From Hybos culiciformis (lineage: Eukaryota > Arthropoda > Insecta > Diptera > Hybotidae), in NCBI GenBank assembly GCA_964007475.1, contig OZ023273.1:37750411-37814410 (forward strand): a stretch of DNA of 64,000 bases, in the 5' to 3' direction. The notes under the pieces are model-generated. The model had not been told where the DNA came from. It was given only the letters and a program-made list of their open reading frames with translations, and did no database searches. The position numbers and the translations under genes were made by a program. Positions 1-11,540 of this stretch are shown here, piece by piece (within the stretch, counting starts at the first letter, position 1; the number at the start of each line of letters is the position of its first letter).

Positions 1-3000
1 TAATAATTGTACATTTAAAAAATATTAATTTTTACATTTTTTGTTCAAATAATTTTTAACTTGCTACGCTAACTCTTACGTTATCGAAGTAAATTTAAAA
101 AAAAAAATGTATAGCTTTCATAATTTGAACTATCAAATGCATATGATGATCAATCCCGAAGGAAATTATTCATGCTAACCCATGATTGAATTATTTAAAT
201 TGTATTAAATCAAACAAAACAAATTGATAAAATCTCGAAGTAAAAATAAGCTGTTCTAATTTCATATTATTAGAACTTGTAACAAAAATTAGGAATTCAA
301 TTCTCAACGAAAATAATTTTTGTTCATTACAAAATAAAAATTGGCTAGAATTAAACTCTTAGGAATAATTGAGAAGTGAAATCACAATTACATATATTTT
401 CGAATATTTAGACAAAATGTCTTTATAATTTGAATCTATTTTTAAAAAATTAGGTTTCCACTTATTGAGAAAAATATTCTTTTGAACATATAGACAAAAA
501 GGAAAAATAAATTAGATAAAAATAACAAAATATTATACATATTTTTGAGTATCTCTAGAAAGAAATTATAATTTCATAAATGTAATTGACCATTTTAAAC
601 TAAAAACTGAAAACTCCATCATTCTTTTTTCTACTTCAATGAACATTTAGATTTTTCTTGAGCTAATTTTCATATTTAGAAATATTTCAAGCATTTAGCA
701 TATAATTTAAAATTGTCATTGAAGTACTTAAAAAAGTGTTATTAATACTGAATTTCGTGAAAATTTAAATAAAAACATTATACACACTTCTATAAATATA
801 TAAATTGTGTACATGAGGTTTCTGTTTTTTTTTTTTTTAATTTAAATTTGTTTAAGAAACTATTGATTTTACACAAAGTCTTTATACATTATTGTTAATC
901 TTTACATTGCACGTACAGTACACTATAGGTACTTAGATTTTTAGGTTCAAATTTTCGAAAAAATATTAGATTCAGAAAATCTAATGATAATGCGTCTAAC
1001 AAAGAGGGACCTATTTATTATAAAATATTTTTGAGATTCAATAATTAATTGAACATTCAATAAATATTACAATAACAACTTATTTAGGAAGCATCATTGG
1101 AACTAAAGAGTTAAACTTACACTAATGTCGAATGTAAAAACAAAAAATAATATATAATTTTGTTGAAACCAAATAAAAAATACAATACAAAAAATACTAT
1201 ACAAACAGCTGTCGTTATTGACAACGAACTGTCAATGTCAACATCTATCATAAACTTTTATTTATTCAAAAAGATTTCTTCAAAATTAATTTTACAACAT
1301 TAAAATTTATTATAATGTAAGAAGTTGAAAAATAGATTTAAAATTACATTACCAAATTTTCATTTAATATTATGTTTTATATTATATGTACTATTCACAA
1401 ATACTTTTCCAATAAAAATATAGAAAATGCCCAACAAATTATAGTCAAATTATCAGCTAAGTTAAAAAGCATACGTTACATGTTTCGATATTTACTTCCA
1501 ATTTAAGTCTATGACAAGTAAGCTAAATTATTGTTCTCAAAGAAAATTTTTAATATACATAAAATTTTTAAAACTAAAAACAAAGAGTGAATTCTTATAA
1601 TGATGACAAAAAGTTCTTTTTAATTTAAGTTTCTTTATATACACATATTTCGATTCATAATTAATATCAATTTTTTTTTCAATATTTACGTTTAGATTAA
1701 AAAAATCTTCATTCATACAAAATAATATTTTTATATTTGGACTCAAATTTATTATATTTAGTTCAGACGTTAACATACCTTACATATTGTCAGTATCAGT
1801 ACATACAATATTATGACAAATTCTGAATATAAGCTTCTGTACCAAATCATTATTTTTATTAAAAATTAATAGAAAATATTTCTTATCAGATTTAATAAAG
1901 AATTAATTTATAATTAATAATGTTTTAATAATGTTTTAAAAATTTTTTAAAAATAATAATATAAAACAGGTGAAGGACTGATTAATCATCTTTCGCACTT
2001 AGCATTATACTAAATAATGAATGTTATGCATTGTAAACAAATGTTTATAAAACATTTTTAAGAAAATAAATAAAAAATAAAATCTTTTTCACAGATTTCA
2101 TATAAATCTATTATTAGATTTTAATTTAATTAAAATTCAATTAAAAAAAAATAAAAAAAATATACTCGTAAAAAAAATTATTTTTTTTAATGTAATTTCA
2201 CGTTTTAATAATTAATTTTTTTTTTTTTTGTTTATATAAAAAGAAAAATTGAAAATCATTAAGGAATGTTGTTTACAGCAAAGTTTGGGAAAAATAAAAA
2301 GAAAAAACTATTTTTGAAAGTCTGCAGACAGTATGCGAAATTCTATGTTTTTTTTTATTTGAAATGTATACAAAAGCTTCTTATTTTTGAAATTTATGAC
2401 CAACCCTAACTACGTCAAACTTTACTAATTATTACGTCAAAAAAATTTTAAATTTTGCAAACGGGAGTAAAATATGTTTCAAAATTTATATATTAACATT
2501 AAAAAAAAAAAAATTAAAAAACTAATATTAAATAAAAATAAAAACAAACTATACCTACATATTTATGTATATATTATAATATTGAAAACAAATTTAAAGA
2601 ATTTATTAATAAATTAATTTTCGTCAAATGAGACAGAAAATTAAACATTTTATAATTATATATTATGACTAAATTTTTAAGGAAATGTTAATAAAAAATT
2701 TTTAGTATAGGTAGTTTTAATTTTGGCTAAATTTAAAATGTCATAATAAAAAAATTTATATATTTTATTATGCTAAATCTAATTTAATTGCAAAATATAA
2801 TATTTAAAAAAGTTGAGAACATATGCTGAAATCATCAAAAATCAATAAAAAATATTAACTCATAATAAAAAAAAATTAATTTTCTTTAATTTATTGTGAC
2901 ATAAGGTTAAAAAAAACCGAAAAACATTGTATGTATATGACAAAATTTATTTTTTATTCGTATTTTAGTTTTAAATTTTTTTTTCTAGTTATATAGTTTT

Positions 3001-6000
3001 TCTTATTTTCTTTAATTTTTCTCGTATATAAAAATATAGCTCAAAACTTATATTTTTGCCAAATATTTTTGTTAATTTACAAGCCTCACTCACAAGCACA
3101 ATCGTTTTCAGCTACAAACAGTATTTATCGACAAAAATATACTTATCGTTCTCAGCTTCAAACTAAGTAATCGGCAAAAAAAAGTACAGGTTTTAAGCCC
3201 ATTATAATGTCATATTAAATCAAAATTGTTTCAGGTCATTTAGTAAGAATTATAACACCTATTATATAATTCGATTCAAATACAATATAACTTTTTACAG
3301 TGTAAAAATGGTTATATTGGATTGACACTAACACTCCTCTATAAATTTATTCTTAAAAATTATCTGCTAAATAAATAATAAAATTTATTAAAATCAATAA
3401 AATAAAATCAAGGAACTATTTTTTATTATAAGCTTAACCTAAAAATAAATAAATTTAAATACTTTTTTTTTATCACATATAATATACTAACTATATACAC
3501 ATAATATAAAATTTTATATAGTTGCTGATAATCCCCAAAACTTATATCGAATAATCTTTTAAATAAAAAACCGAAGATTAACATTTAAAATATGTGAAAA
3601 TTATATCAAAATTTCTAAAAATAAATTCTTAAAATAAAATTTTATTTTTCGTGGGCACACACATCACAATTTTAATTTTAGTTTGAAGAAAATTAAAAAA
3701 AAATTTTTAAGAAAAAAACAAAATTAATTTTTATTTCTAGTATAAAAATTTAAGTGGACCATTACTTAAAAGAGTGTGTTTGATAATTTATTTGGGCTTA
3801 CAATATAAAACTCTAGAATTTTTAAACCTAATTTTCTTTAAAAGTCTTTAAAAGTTTTTATGTTTATTGAATTACCTTTCAAATTCACAAATTTTTTCAA
3901 TTCATCAAATTTTTCATATCATAATGTTGTAAACTGCGACAATTTTATTATTTAGTATTTTTTAAATTACTTAGTGATATCATTTATTAGATTTCCAACC
4001 AAATTTTTAGTTACTTAATTAAAATAGCAATTTTCTAAAGATATTTCAAATGATAGCTCTAAAAATTAATGTTATTTTATTCCGCTTTTATTATTATTTC
4101 ATCTCTGCACAAAACATTATTTTCACTTTTAGTTCTTAAATAGTTATTTCATATAAGTATAACCTACTTATTACTTTTAAACCAACGGGCCCACAAACTT
4201 AAAACCTTGTTCTTGGCTTTTATTTCAAAACTTTTTTTAAGTAATAATTTTCCAAAAATTTTGTACATATTCTTCTTATTAAGATGTACATTTATTTACA
4301 AACATTGTGAATAATTTATACAAGATAAGATTTTTTTTGTAGTGTTCTCAAAATAATACACACTTCAAAATAATGTACCTGGGTACGTTACCTTTCGAAA
4401 TTTTTAAATAAACATATTATATTTTATTTTAATTTTAAAATAAAAATAGAATATTTTCGGTATTTCATGTAGAAAATGTTTTTATTATTATATAAAATTT
4501 ATACATAATAGAATCTAATTTGTAAATAAATAAAACATATGAATAAATTTAATATTTTTAGAAATTGCAATCAAACTGTTCATTATATGTATATTAGTTT
4601 ATTTTTTCCTCAAAAAATTTATAAAAGAGTTTTTGTCTAGATTCATTCTGAAGATTTTGGCATTCATATTTTGAAGTGATCGAAAGCCGTTACAATAAAC
4701 ATTTTATAATGTCAAACGAAGTGCTTTAAAGAAAATTTTAATATCGGTCTGGGTAAAAGTGCTGCTTAGAACGATAATAAGCTCACCGAAATTGTTAGTT
4801 TTTTATAAACATTTATTTGATCAAAATTCAGAAATCTTCAAAAGTCCAAATATGTATGTACCTATACAAATATAAAAATAATAATCTAGATATTGTTGTA
4901 TGTATATTGAATTAGTGAAAATCTCAATATTTATTTATTATTTTATGAATCGCTTTCAAAATAATTGTATTTATACATGTAGCTTAGATTAGGTGCTCGA
5001 TTTTCTTAATAAAAACAATATTTTTTTTAACATACTAAATAGGTGACACCAACACTAAATTTAATATTAAGAAAATGAATAAGAAAAAATTAAAAACATT
5101 ATTTATAAAATCTTGACCAGACGTTCAATGGACTGAGTCAGATCTATATAGAAAGATACTAAGTCATATTGCTGATCATGCCAACTTGTATTAAAACAAC
5201 AAACTACAAAATTATATATCTTTGAAGTAAAATCAGCCGAAAATATATCCTTATGAGCGACAAACAAGAACACCTTAAAATAATTTAATATATACAAATA
5301 GAACATTATAACTTGAATAATTTAGTTTCAATTTTCAAAATATTAATTCGAAATCGACTTAGTGCTGTACATATATGTATTTTTCCATTTGAATATTAAT
5401 ATTTAGAATCATCAAATTATTTAAGATAAATCTAATTTCAATAAAATTCATTCTTAAAATATTAAAGAAAATTATAGTATGAGAAATTATGTTTCTATAT
5501 ATTTAAAGAAAATGTTTGCTTATTCCTGCGGCTACTTTCAAATTTTTTTTTTAAAGAATTTTAAAATGATTATTTTTGCAGAATTTATTAAATAAAAATA
5601 GTTTCTTTTTTCTTTTTTTTTTCGGTTAAAGACAAAAATATTATAATTCAAATATTGACGTGTCATTTGTAAGTTGGCGATGTATAAGTCAAAAACACAA
5701 AATAAATTGTAACTTTTGATTTTGCGTTTTTATTGAAATATTGTTTTTGCGGAGGATTTGAAAAAAAAAAAAAAACGAGACAATTTTTTTCATATATTTT
5801 TCAAAAATCATATTTTCACACTCTCAGGTTATTTCTTGTATATACTATACATATATTCATATAAATGCTATTTTAGACCAGATAAAAAATGTATTTATTT
5901 ATTTTTTTTTTTTTTTAATATAGTATTATTTTTAAATTGAAAACGTAGGCATTCTGCCTTTCTGTAGTGTAATAAGCGCCACGCGACTAAATTTTTTTCA

Positions 6001-6264
6001 TTTTTATTTTGCGTTGGCTTACGTTAATCAGATTGGGTGACGGCTAATTTCATTCACATTGAATTGTAATAATTTACGAAAAAATAAAATAATTAAAATG
6101 GATTATAAAACTATATTATACATATACATATATAATGAAGAAATAAAATATGATAACATTTTACCAATATAAAAATCTCATATTTATCTTTAATTTTTTC
6201 CTTATTAAAAATGTTTTAACATCTAAGTAAACACAATCAAAAAATATCCAAAAAAAATTCACAT
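1..6264. other. AT-rich non-coding DNA, no gene recognised
   Basis: This stretch is dominated by A/T runs and short random open frames with Lys/Asn/Ile/Phe composition. I see no conserved domain and no convincing exon apart from a short minus-strand frame at 5103-5306, listed separately. Single CRE-like octamers (TTACGTCA, 2432-2439) and an EGR-core-like CGTGGGC (3650-3656) occur, without context that would make them meaningful. Confidence 0.6.
5103..5306 (-). other. Short unidentified open frame, possible terminal exon or fossil
   Basis: The minus-strand frame encodes 67 residues from an ATG at 5306 and ends in TAA. Its composition is less AT-driven than that of neighbouring spurious frames, with Trp, His, Asp, Gln and Cys well represented (for example CCFNTSWHDQQYD and DLTQSIERLVKIL). 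A possible acceptor, TTATTTTAAG, sits just before the more protein-like part at about 5274. I do not recognise a family. It could be a last exon of an unseen gene, a decayed transposon piece, or chance. Confidence 0.15.
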
Positions 6265-6799
6265 ATATGGGCTGGTGCTCCCAAAACCCATCTTGAATAC
6301 CTGGACAAAGTTCAGAGAAGGACTATTAGATTGATAAACGATGACCAAACCACCAGCTCATTAACTTCACTCAACCACCGACGTAATGTAGGCTATTTTT
6401 CCATTTTTTATAAATACCTTGTTGGAATGGATACGTGTTCCCTGGAAGTAAAGGCCCTACTTCCTCAACTTCAAGTATTTTCACGTCAAACACGTACCGC
6501 TTAAACGTCACACCCATATTTCGTAAAAATTCCCAGATGTGATAGAACGAGCTTCGGAGATTCGTTTTCAATTCGCACCTCTGGAATGTGGAATGCTCTC
6601 CCATCAAAGATGTTCCCGACAGCTGGTGGACGCTTGATTTACGACTTGCGCCGCTTTAAGAAAAGTGTAAATGATTACCTACTAACTGTCCCACTTTTAA
6701 TCCCGTCTAAACTTCCTGTCCTCATTACCCAATCCATACTTCTTATAGTATAAAAGGTATCCCACCTACTGATTTGGTAACTTTAATAAAAAAAAATAA
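6265..6799 (+). mobile_element. 3' fragment of a non-LTR (jockey-like) retrotransposon, dead
   Basis: A plus-strand frame from 6265 to 6753 encodes the region that follows the reverse-transcriptase core in jockey-type LINE ORF2 proteins. It has the motif LDKVQRRTIRLI near the start, then LNHRRNVG, and later CDRTSFGDSF and SGMWNALPSKMFP, ending in a basic RRFKKSVNDYL stretch. One in-frame TAA at 6502-6504 breaks it. Nothing upstream matches the catalytic RT core, so the copy is 5'-truncated, as is usual for LINEs. A short A-rich tail follows at about 6785-6799. It stands out from the surroundings by higher GC. Family assignment rests on remembered motif patterns; the precise clade is uncertain. 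Confidence 0.85.
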
Positions 6800-9394
6800 T
6801 CTAGCTTAATAAATTTCTTTAAAAATTAGTATCAAAGAATTTCATTCGAATATTTTTGCGCCAAAATATAATAGATTCACATAACATTAAAAAAGTATAT
6901 TTTGTAGTAATGGTATTAATGAATATTCTTTAGAAATTCAAAGACTCAATGCCATTAATAACAAGTGAAGGAAAAATCCATACGCTGTATATATTATTAT
7001 TATAAACAATTTTTACTTGTACAATTTTCATTTTTCTTTATAAATATTTTCTTAAATTTTATTTATTTTCCCTTACAGAAGTTTATCAAAACTTGATTTA
7101 GTAAGCGCCAAATCATTAAATTTTAACATGTTTCTTTAATTAAACGTGACTAAAATGTGTGAATTACCTGTTTTTTCTGCTCTCGGTACAGAAAAAAAAA
7201 CCAAAAAAAAAAAAACAAACAAAATTAAATTAAAATGCAATTTGATTTGGTTACAAAATCTAAAATCAAAACATGAAATTTTGCATAAAACAAAAATAAA
7301 ATAAAACTATCACTTTGAATGAATTGAGAATTTCAACATTTGGTGGACAATCACGATTTTGTAATTAACATTAATGCAGAAATGAAAAAAAAGAAAAAAA
7401 CTATAAAATTAACAAAATTTTAAATGTTTTAATTAAACGTATTTAAGTCAAATTGCTATAATTGTTTCTTCTGGGTGGCATGAATATCACAAAAGAATAT
7501 ATTATATACACTTTATTGTAGGTGCAAAAAAACAAAAGATTTTGCTCCACTGCACCATCATTATAATTCTCATAATAACTATTTCCTATTAATTAATTAA
7601 TTTTTATCGGAAATTATATATTTTGCAAAAAAAAATGTTTTTTTTATATTAAAACCTATATAAATAAGAATATATAAAACTTATAAACTTCAAGAAAATG
7701 TTAAATTATTATTTAAGTTAAAATTTTCTAAAGCTTTGTTAAAGCGCATATTAAAAAAATTGGGATGATATAAAATTTTTTATCACTCTTTCTGAATTTT
7801 TCTACGCCGTATTATATGTAAATCTACATTATAAAAAGATAGAAATACTTTTTTTTTAAAGAACTTTCAAATTTCAGCAAATAGCATAATTTTATTATAG
7901 TTAATAAGCAGTTATTTTGCCAGATAGTTATTATGAGATAAATTTCAGTGAAACGACTTCATTTAACATTTATTATTATCATAATATTAATTTTCAATAA
8001 AATTTCAGGATCTTTTCATAAGACAAAATTTTAAGCTTATGCACACTTCGTTAGAACAGTTTCTCTACAATGTGGAAAAACTTTTAAATGGCAGAACGAA
8101 CTCAATTTTAATTTTAAGTTTTCTAATGTGTGTAATTTCAACACATACTAGAAAGTAAAACTCAATATATACATAGGTACTAATATTATTCTTTGTTTAC
8201 CTAAAGGGGAACCTTAAAAAATATTCTCCACAAAAAAAAAATTTCAATTATCAAGTTCAAGAACATTATTTTTTATTCCACTAAATATGTACATAAACTT
8301 CCGCCACATTTCTTGATGGTATTCAACATACGAATACCATACAAAGTTTCATAGTATTAATGTATATACATAAAAAAATGTCCTGTAAAGCACGAAAAAT
8401 CAATCGAGCTAACATGACAGAAATATAGCATATAAAAATTTATAAATATAGTAAAAAATTCTTGGAAATTTCATTCATAAAAACATACTATAATGTTTTC
8501 GCATTGCAGAAATATCGCTTTACCTCCCTTCGCTTTCAAGTTTTTCAAATTTGCGTAAATTTTTTTTTATTTGCAAACATTTTTATGAATGAAATTTTAG
8601 AAATCCACCCTTCAATCTTCTTATCAAGAAAGTAAAAATATTTTCAACCCCCTTTGACAATGTTATGCTAAATGTTTTTTTTTTTGCTTTTCGATTGACG
8701 TACATTATACATAATAAAAACAAATTATCTGATTCTAGAAATCGTAAATAAATTTAACTTTCAAATTAACTTGAATCTAACAAGTGGAAAATAAAACCAA
8801 ATTTTTTTTTTTATAAAGAAAACTTTTTTTTTATTATCATCATTATTATTAGGATTTCCAATTAAAATTTCATAAGAAAAAGGTTACATAGGTTACTTGT
8901 AGAAGAACAAGTAGTATTTACTCAATAAACTTCCAAAAAATTATTTTTTTTTAAATAAATATTTTTCTATTTTTATCATAATTTACGGAGGATGAATTTA
9001 TACTATATGTAGGTACATATAATATAGAATAGAGAATAGGGTTCATTTAAATAACAATAAAACTTTTTCCTAGGGCTGATATATGACAATAATGAATTCT
9101 TAAGAAAATAAGAAAAAATTTTCAAAATATTAATTACAAGTTATTATCTTTTTTCCAAGTATCAAATTTACTACTATTATATGTACAAAAAATCTTCTTG
9201 TAATTGGAAATAAAAGTTATCGTGTAAATAAATTAAATTCTACTTAAATTACATTATTATTATAATTATGTTTTGCAACATTTTTGTGTTTTTATTATTA
9301 CATACCTACAAATTTTCCAATTCGTAACATAAATTATTCTATTGTTAATTTAACTTTTATTGAATACGTCATAAGAAATATTATTTTTATTAAA
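6800..9394. other. AT-rich non-coding DNA
   Basis: No exon or RNA gene is visible. The segment holds A/T homopolymers and an 18-bp inverted repeat (8466-8597, listed separately). A short motif at 7811-7833 (ATTATATGTAAATCTACATT) recurs in variant form near 13132 and 17033. Confidence 0.6.
8466..8597. repeat. Inverted repeat with perfect 18-bp arms
   Basis: AAATTTCATTCATAAAAA at 8466-8483 has its exact reverse complement at 8580-8597, with a 96-base spacer that is slightly GC-richer than the flanks. It could be a very small foldback element or a hairpin. No target duplication is obvious. A related ATTTTCATTCATAAAAA motif occurs near 33588. Confidence 0.5.
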
Positions 9395-9845
9395 AATGCC
9401 TATATTATTTGCATAAAAAATTAAATTCAAAATGAATTTTCCACATTTAATTGACAGATTTACTATGAAGCATCCTACATGCACGAATAAGTAGTATTAA
9501 AACGATTATAGCAAAATGTTATGATTGAAATATTGGCGGGATATAATTTGTTTTCTTAAAATATTTACCTAAATATCTATCATTGTATAATGTTTCCTTA
9601 AATGAACATATTATATCATTTTAAATATGTAATAGGCACTGTATTTTCATATTTCCATAATTCACTGACGTCACTTTATATAAATCGCTGATAAAGATAA
9701 CAGGTGCATTTCCGAGAATAATATAATAAAAAAAAAAAAAGGATTGGTATAAAACAAAAAAGTTATGTAATAAAAAAAATTCGTATGAATGTCCTTGTAA
9801 TATTCTTCGTAATTTCACTGTTTGCCATTAAACAATCTTTAACAT
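9395..9845 (+). repeat. Diverged direct repeat, copy A
   Basis: This block aligns by eye with 11158-11540 and, in its second half, with 10853-11080. Shared landmarks in order are AATGCCTAT, a GAATAAGTAGTATT-like string, TTGGCGGGATA, CTGTATTTTC, CACTGACGTCAC, ACAGGTGCATTTCCGAGAA and TGTCCTTG. Copies have many substitutions and indels. It may be an old transposon family or a locally duplicated regulatory block. Confidence 0.6.
9666..9673. promoter_or_regulatory. Perfect CRE octamer TGACGTCA (in repeat copy A)
   Basis: The palindrome TGACGTCA is the consensus CREB/ATF site. It sits in a CACTGACGTCAC context shared with copy C, although the copies are otherwise much diverged. Function is inferred only. 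Confidence 0.4.
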
Positions 9846-10235
9846 TTTAACATAATAAATACATAATATATGCATCATTTTTATTTCTTGTATTTATGTA
9901 TAAAAAAAAAATATTAAAGTCATTTTACTTATATAATCTTAAATCTCTTGATTCGAATTGCTACAATTATTGAATCGTGAAATTTCGACACCATAATGAC
10001 CCGTCAATAAATTAACAAATAATTTTTTAAAAATTGCATGTAATCCCAAATTTAAACTTTATAGTAAATATCTAATATTTGATTCAATTTTATTTAAATA
10101 AAATAAAACAAAATAATTGGGTTGTATTAAACTACTTTTAAGTTTTAAATTTTCACTCAAAAGGAAAGAAACAAAATAGCAAAAATTGAAGCTATTGAAA
10201 AGTTTGTTAAAATACAAAAATTATTTTAATAATTA

Positions 10236-10265
10236 TTTATGTGTTGCCCTTTTATGTGTTGCCCT
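10236..10265. repeat. 15-bp perfect tandem duplication
   Basis: The unit TTTATGTGTTGCCCT is repeated exactly twice, head to tail, in non-coding DNA. Confidence 0.85.
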
Positions 10266-10506
10266 TTAATGTTTGATAAATATGTTAATATGTTAACTAC
10301 GGCATTTCGATTTAAAATACTTTCGGATTAATTTTTTTTTCCAGTCCTTACTCATTCATATATATCAATTTTCATTAAAAATCTCTTCCAGCCGCCATAC
10401 CGAAACCTTGGTCGCAGTCGGGAGCTTAATTTTGAGTTCTTATTCCGAGAATATAAGTAGAAAATATTTCTTGTCTAGATGTACCTCTATAAACAAAAAA
10501 AAACAA

Positions 10507-10764
10507 GGTACTCTTCCGTTAGCCGGGTGCAAATGTACGGCGCAAAAAATTGTGAATCAAGTCGCAAAGCGAAACAGACATGTTACCGCGCGCGCGCCAA
10601 GGGGGCCTAGGGGGTTCGGGAGAGGCGGCAGCCTTCCCCCGATACACGAAAAAACTATTCATTTTAAATGACCATAAGTTTTCAGTAACATTTCTGCCGC
10701 CATAAATTTGCGCCGTAAAATTTTTTTGCGCCGTACATTTGCGCCCGGCTAACGGAAAAGTACC
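10507..10764. mobile_element. GC-rich MITE with ~40-bp inverted termini and 8-bp duplication
   Basis: The left end begins GGTACTCTTCCGTTAGCCGG and the right end is its near-perfect inverse (GGTACTTTTCCGTTAGCCGG read on the minus strand); the match continues through GCAAATGTACGGCGCAAAAAA. AAAAACAA flanks both sides (10499-10506 and 10765-10772), an 8-bp target-site duplication. The 258-bp interior is strikingly GC-rich (CGCGCGCGCC, then a G/C-rich block around 10590-10640) in a very AT-rich host. An 8-bp duplication is typical of hAT and P superfamilies, but the termini do not look like the usual hAT CAGNG end, so the superfamily is open. No transposase is encoded. Confidence 0.85.
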
Positions 10765-10852
10765 AAAAACAATTCTAAAATTTAATTTCGATTATTGAGG
10801 TATTCCACAAAAATTAATGCTCGCTTCTTTATTCTATCAATAAAATAAATAT

Positions 10853-11080
10853 GGAACAGTATTTTCATAATTCACCAACGTCACTCTCACTGTAATGCTA
10901 TCAAATCTGTAATATTTTTAACAGGTGCATTTCCAAGAATAATATAACAAATAAAAGACAAGCCAAACAAATGACAAAAATTATATAACACATGATTCAT
11001 ATAAATAATTATGTATGTCCTTGTATTGTATTTTATATTTCCACCGTCATCCAATTTATGAAACAATCATTGACATATAT
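10853..11080 (+). repeat. Diverged direct repeat, copy B (partial)
   Basis: This block matches the second half of copies A and C: CAGTATTTTCATAATTCACC, then ACAGGTGCATTTCCAAGAAT and TGTATGTCCTTGT in the same order. The CRE octamer of the other copies is degraded here to CCAACGTCAC, keeping only the CGTCA half. Confidence 0.6.
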
Positions 11081-11157
11081 GAAAATAATGTATAAAGCTC
11101 TAAATTCTGATTTAAAAAATCAAAATATTTCTTAGAAAAGAAAACAACAAACAACAC

Positions 11158-11540
11158 AAATGCCTATTTTCCGGATTTGCTTGACAATTTTACTATTAAC
11201 CTGCATGCATATGAATAGTATTAAAAAGAAACCTTAAACATGTTATGATCGAAAAATTGGCGGGATACTTTTGGTTCTTAAAATATATAAATGTCTAACA
11301 TTGTATTATGTATTTAATGTTATATCATTATAAAAGTATCATCCTGTATTTTCTTATTTTCATAACTCACTGACGTCACATTAAATAAAATCGTAGATAA
11401 ACTAACAGATGCTTTTCGGAGAAAAAACCAAAAAGACACGCAACATAATCACTGTTAGGTAGTAAGTCATAATGTGATTCACGTATTTGTGTCCTTCATC
11501 ACAATTGAATTCCAAAACGTAAATCGTTGTATCTAAACGA
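11158..11540 (+). repeat. Diverged direct repeat, copy C
   Basis: Same landmarks as copy A: AATGCCTAT, ATGAATAGTATT, TTGGCGGGATAC, CTGTATTTTC, CTCACTGACGTCAC, AACAGATGCTTTTCGGAG and TGTCCTTC. It follows copy B closely, so A, B and C form a 2.1-kb cluster interrupted by the MITE at 10507. Confidence 0.6.
11371..11378. promoter_or_regulatory. Perfect CRE octamer TGACGTCA (in repeat copy C)
   Basis: Same octamer and flanks as the site at 9666. Its survival in two diverged copies hints at constraint or recent spread. Confidence 0.4.

Noticed and set aside
3650..3656. CGTGGGC, core of an EGR binding site (possible autoregulation)
   Set aside because: Only seven of nine positions match, and it lies about 41 kb from the visible exons.
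6371..6607. Minus-strand 78-codon frame
   Set aside because: Antisense to the retrotransposon ORF2 remnant, which has clear family motifs on the plus strand.
10408..10671. 87-codon plus-strand frame covering the GC-rich MITE
   Set aside because: It begins at a non-ATG codon, crosses the MITE boundary, and owes its openness to the GC-rich interior.
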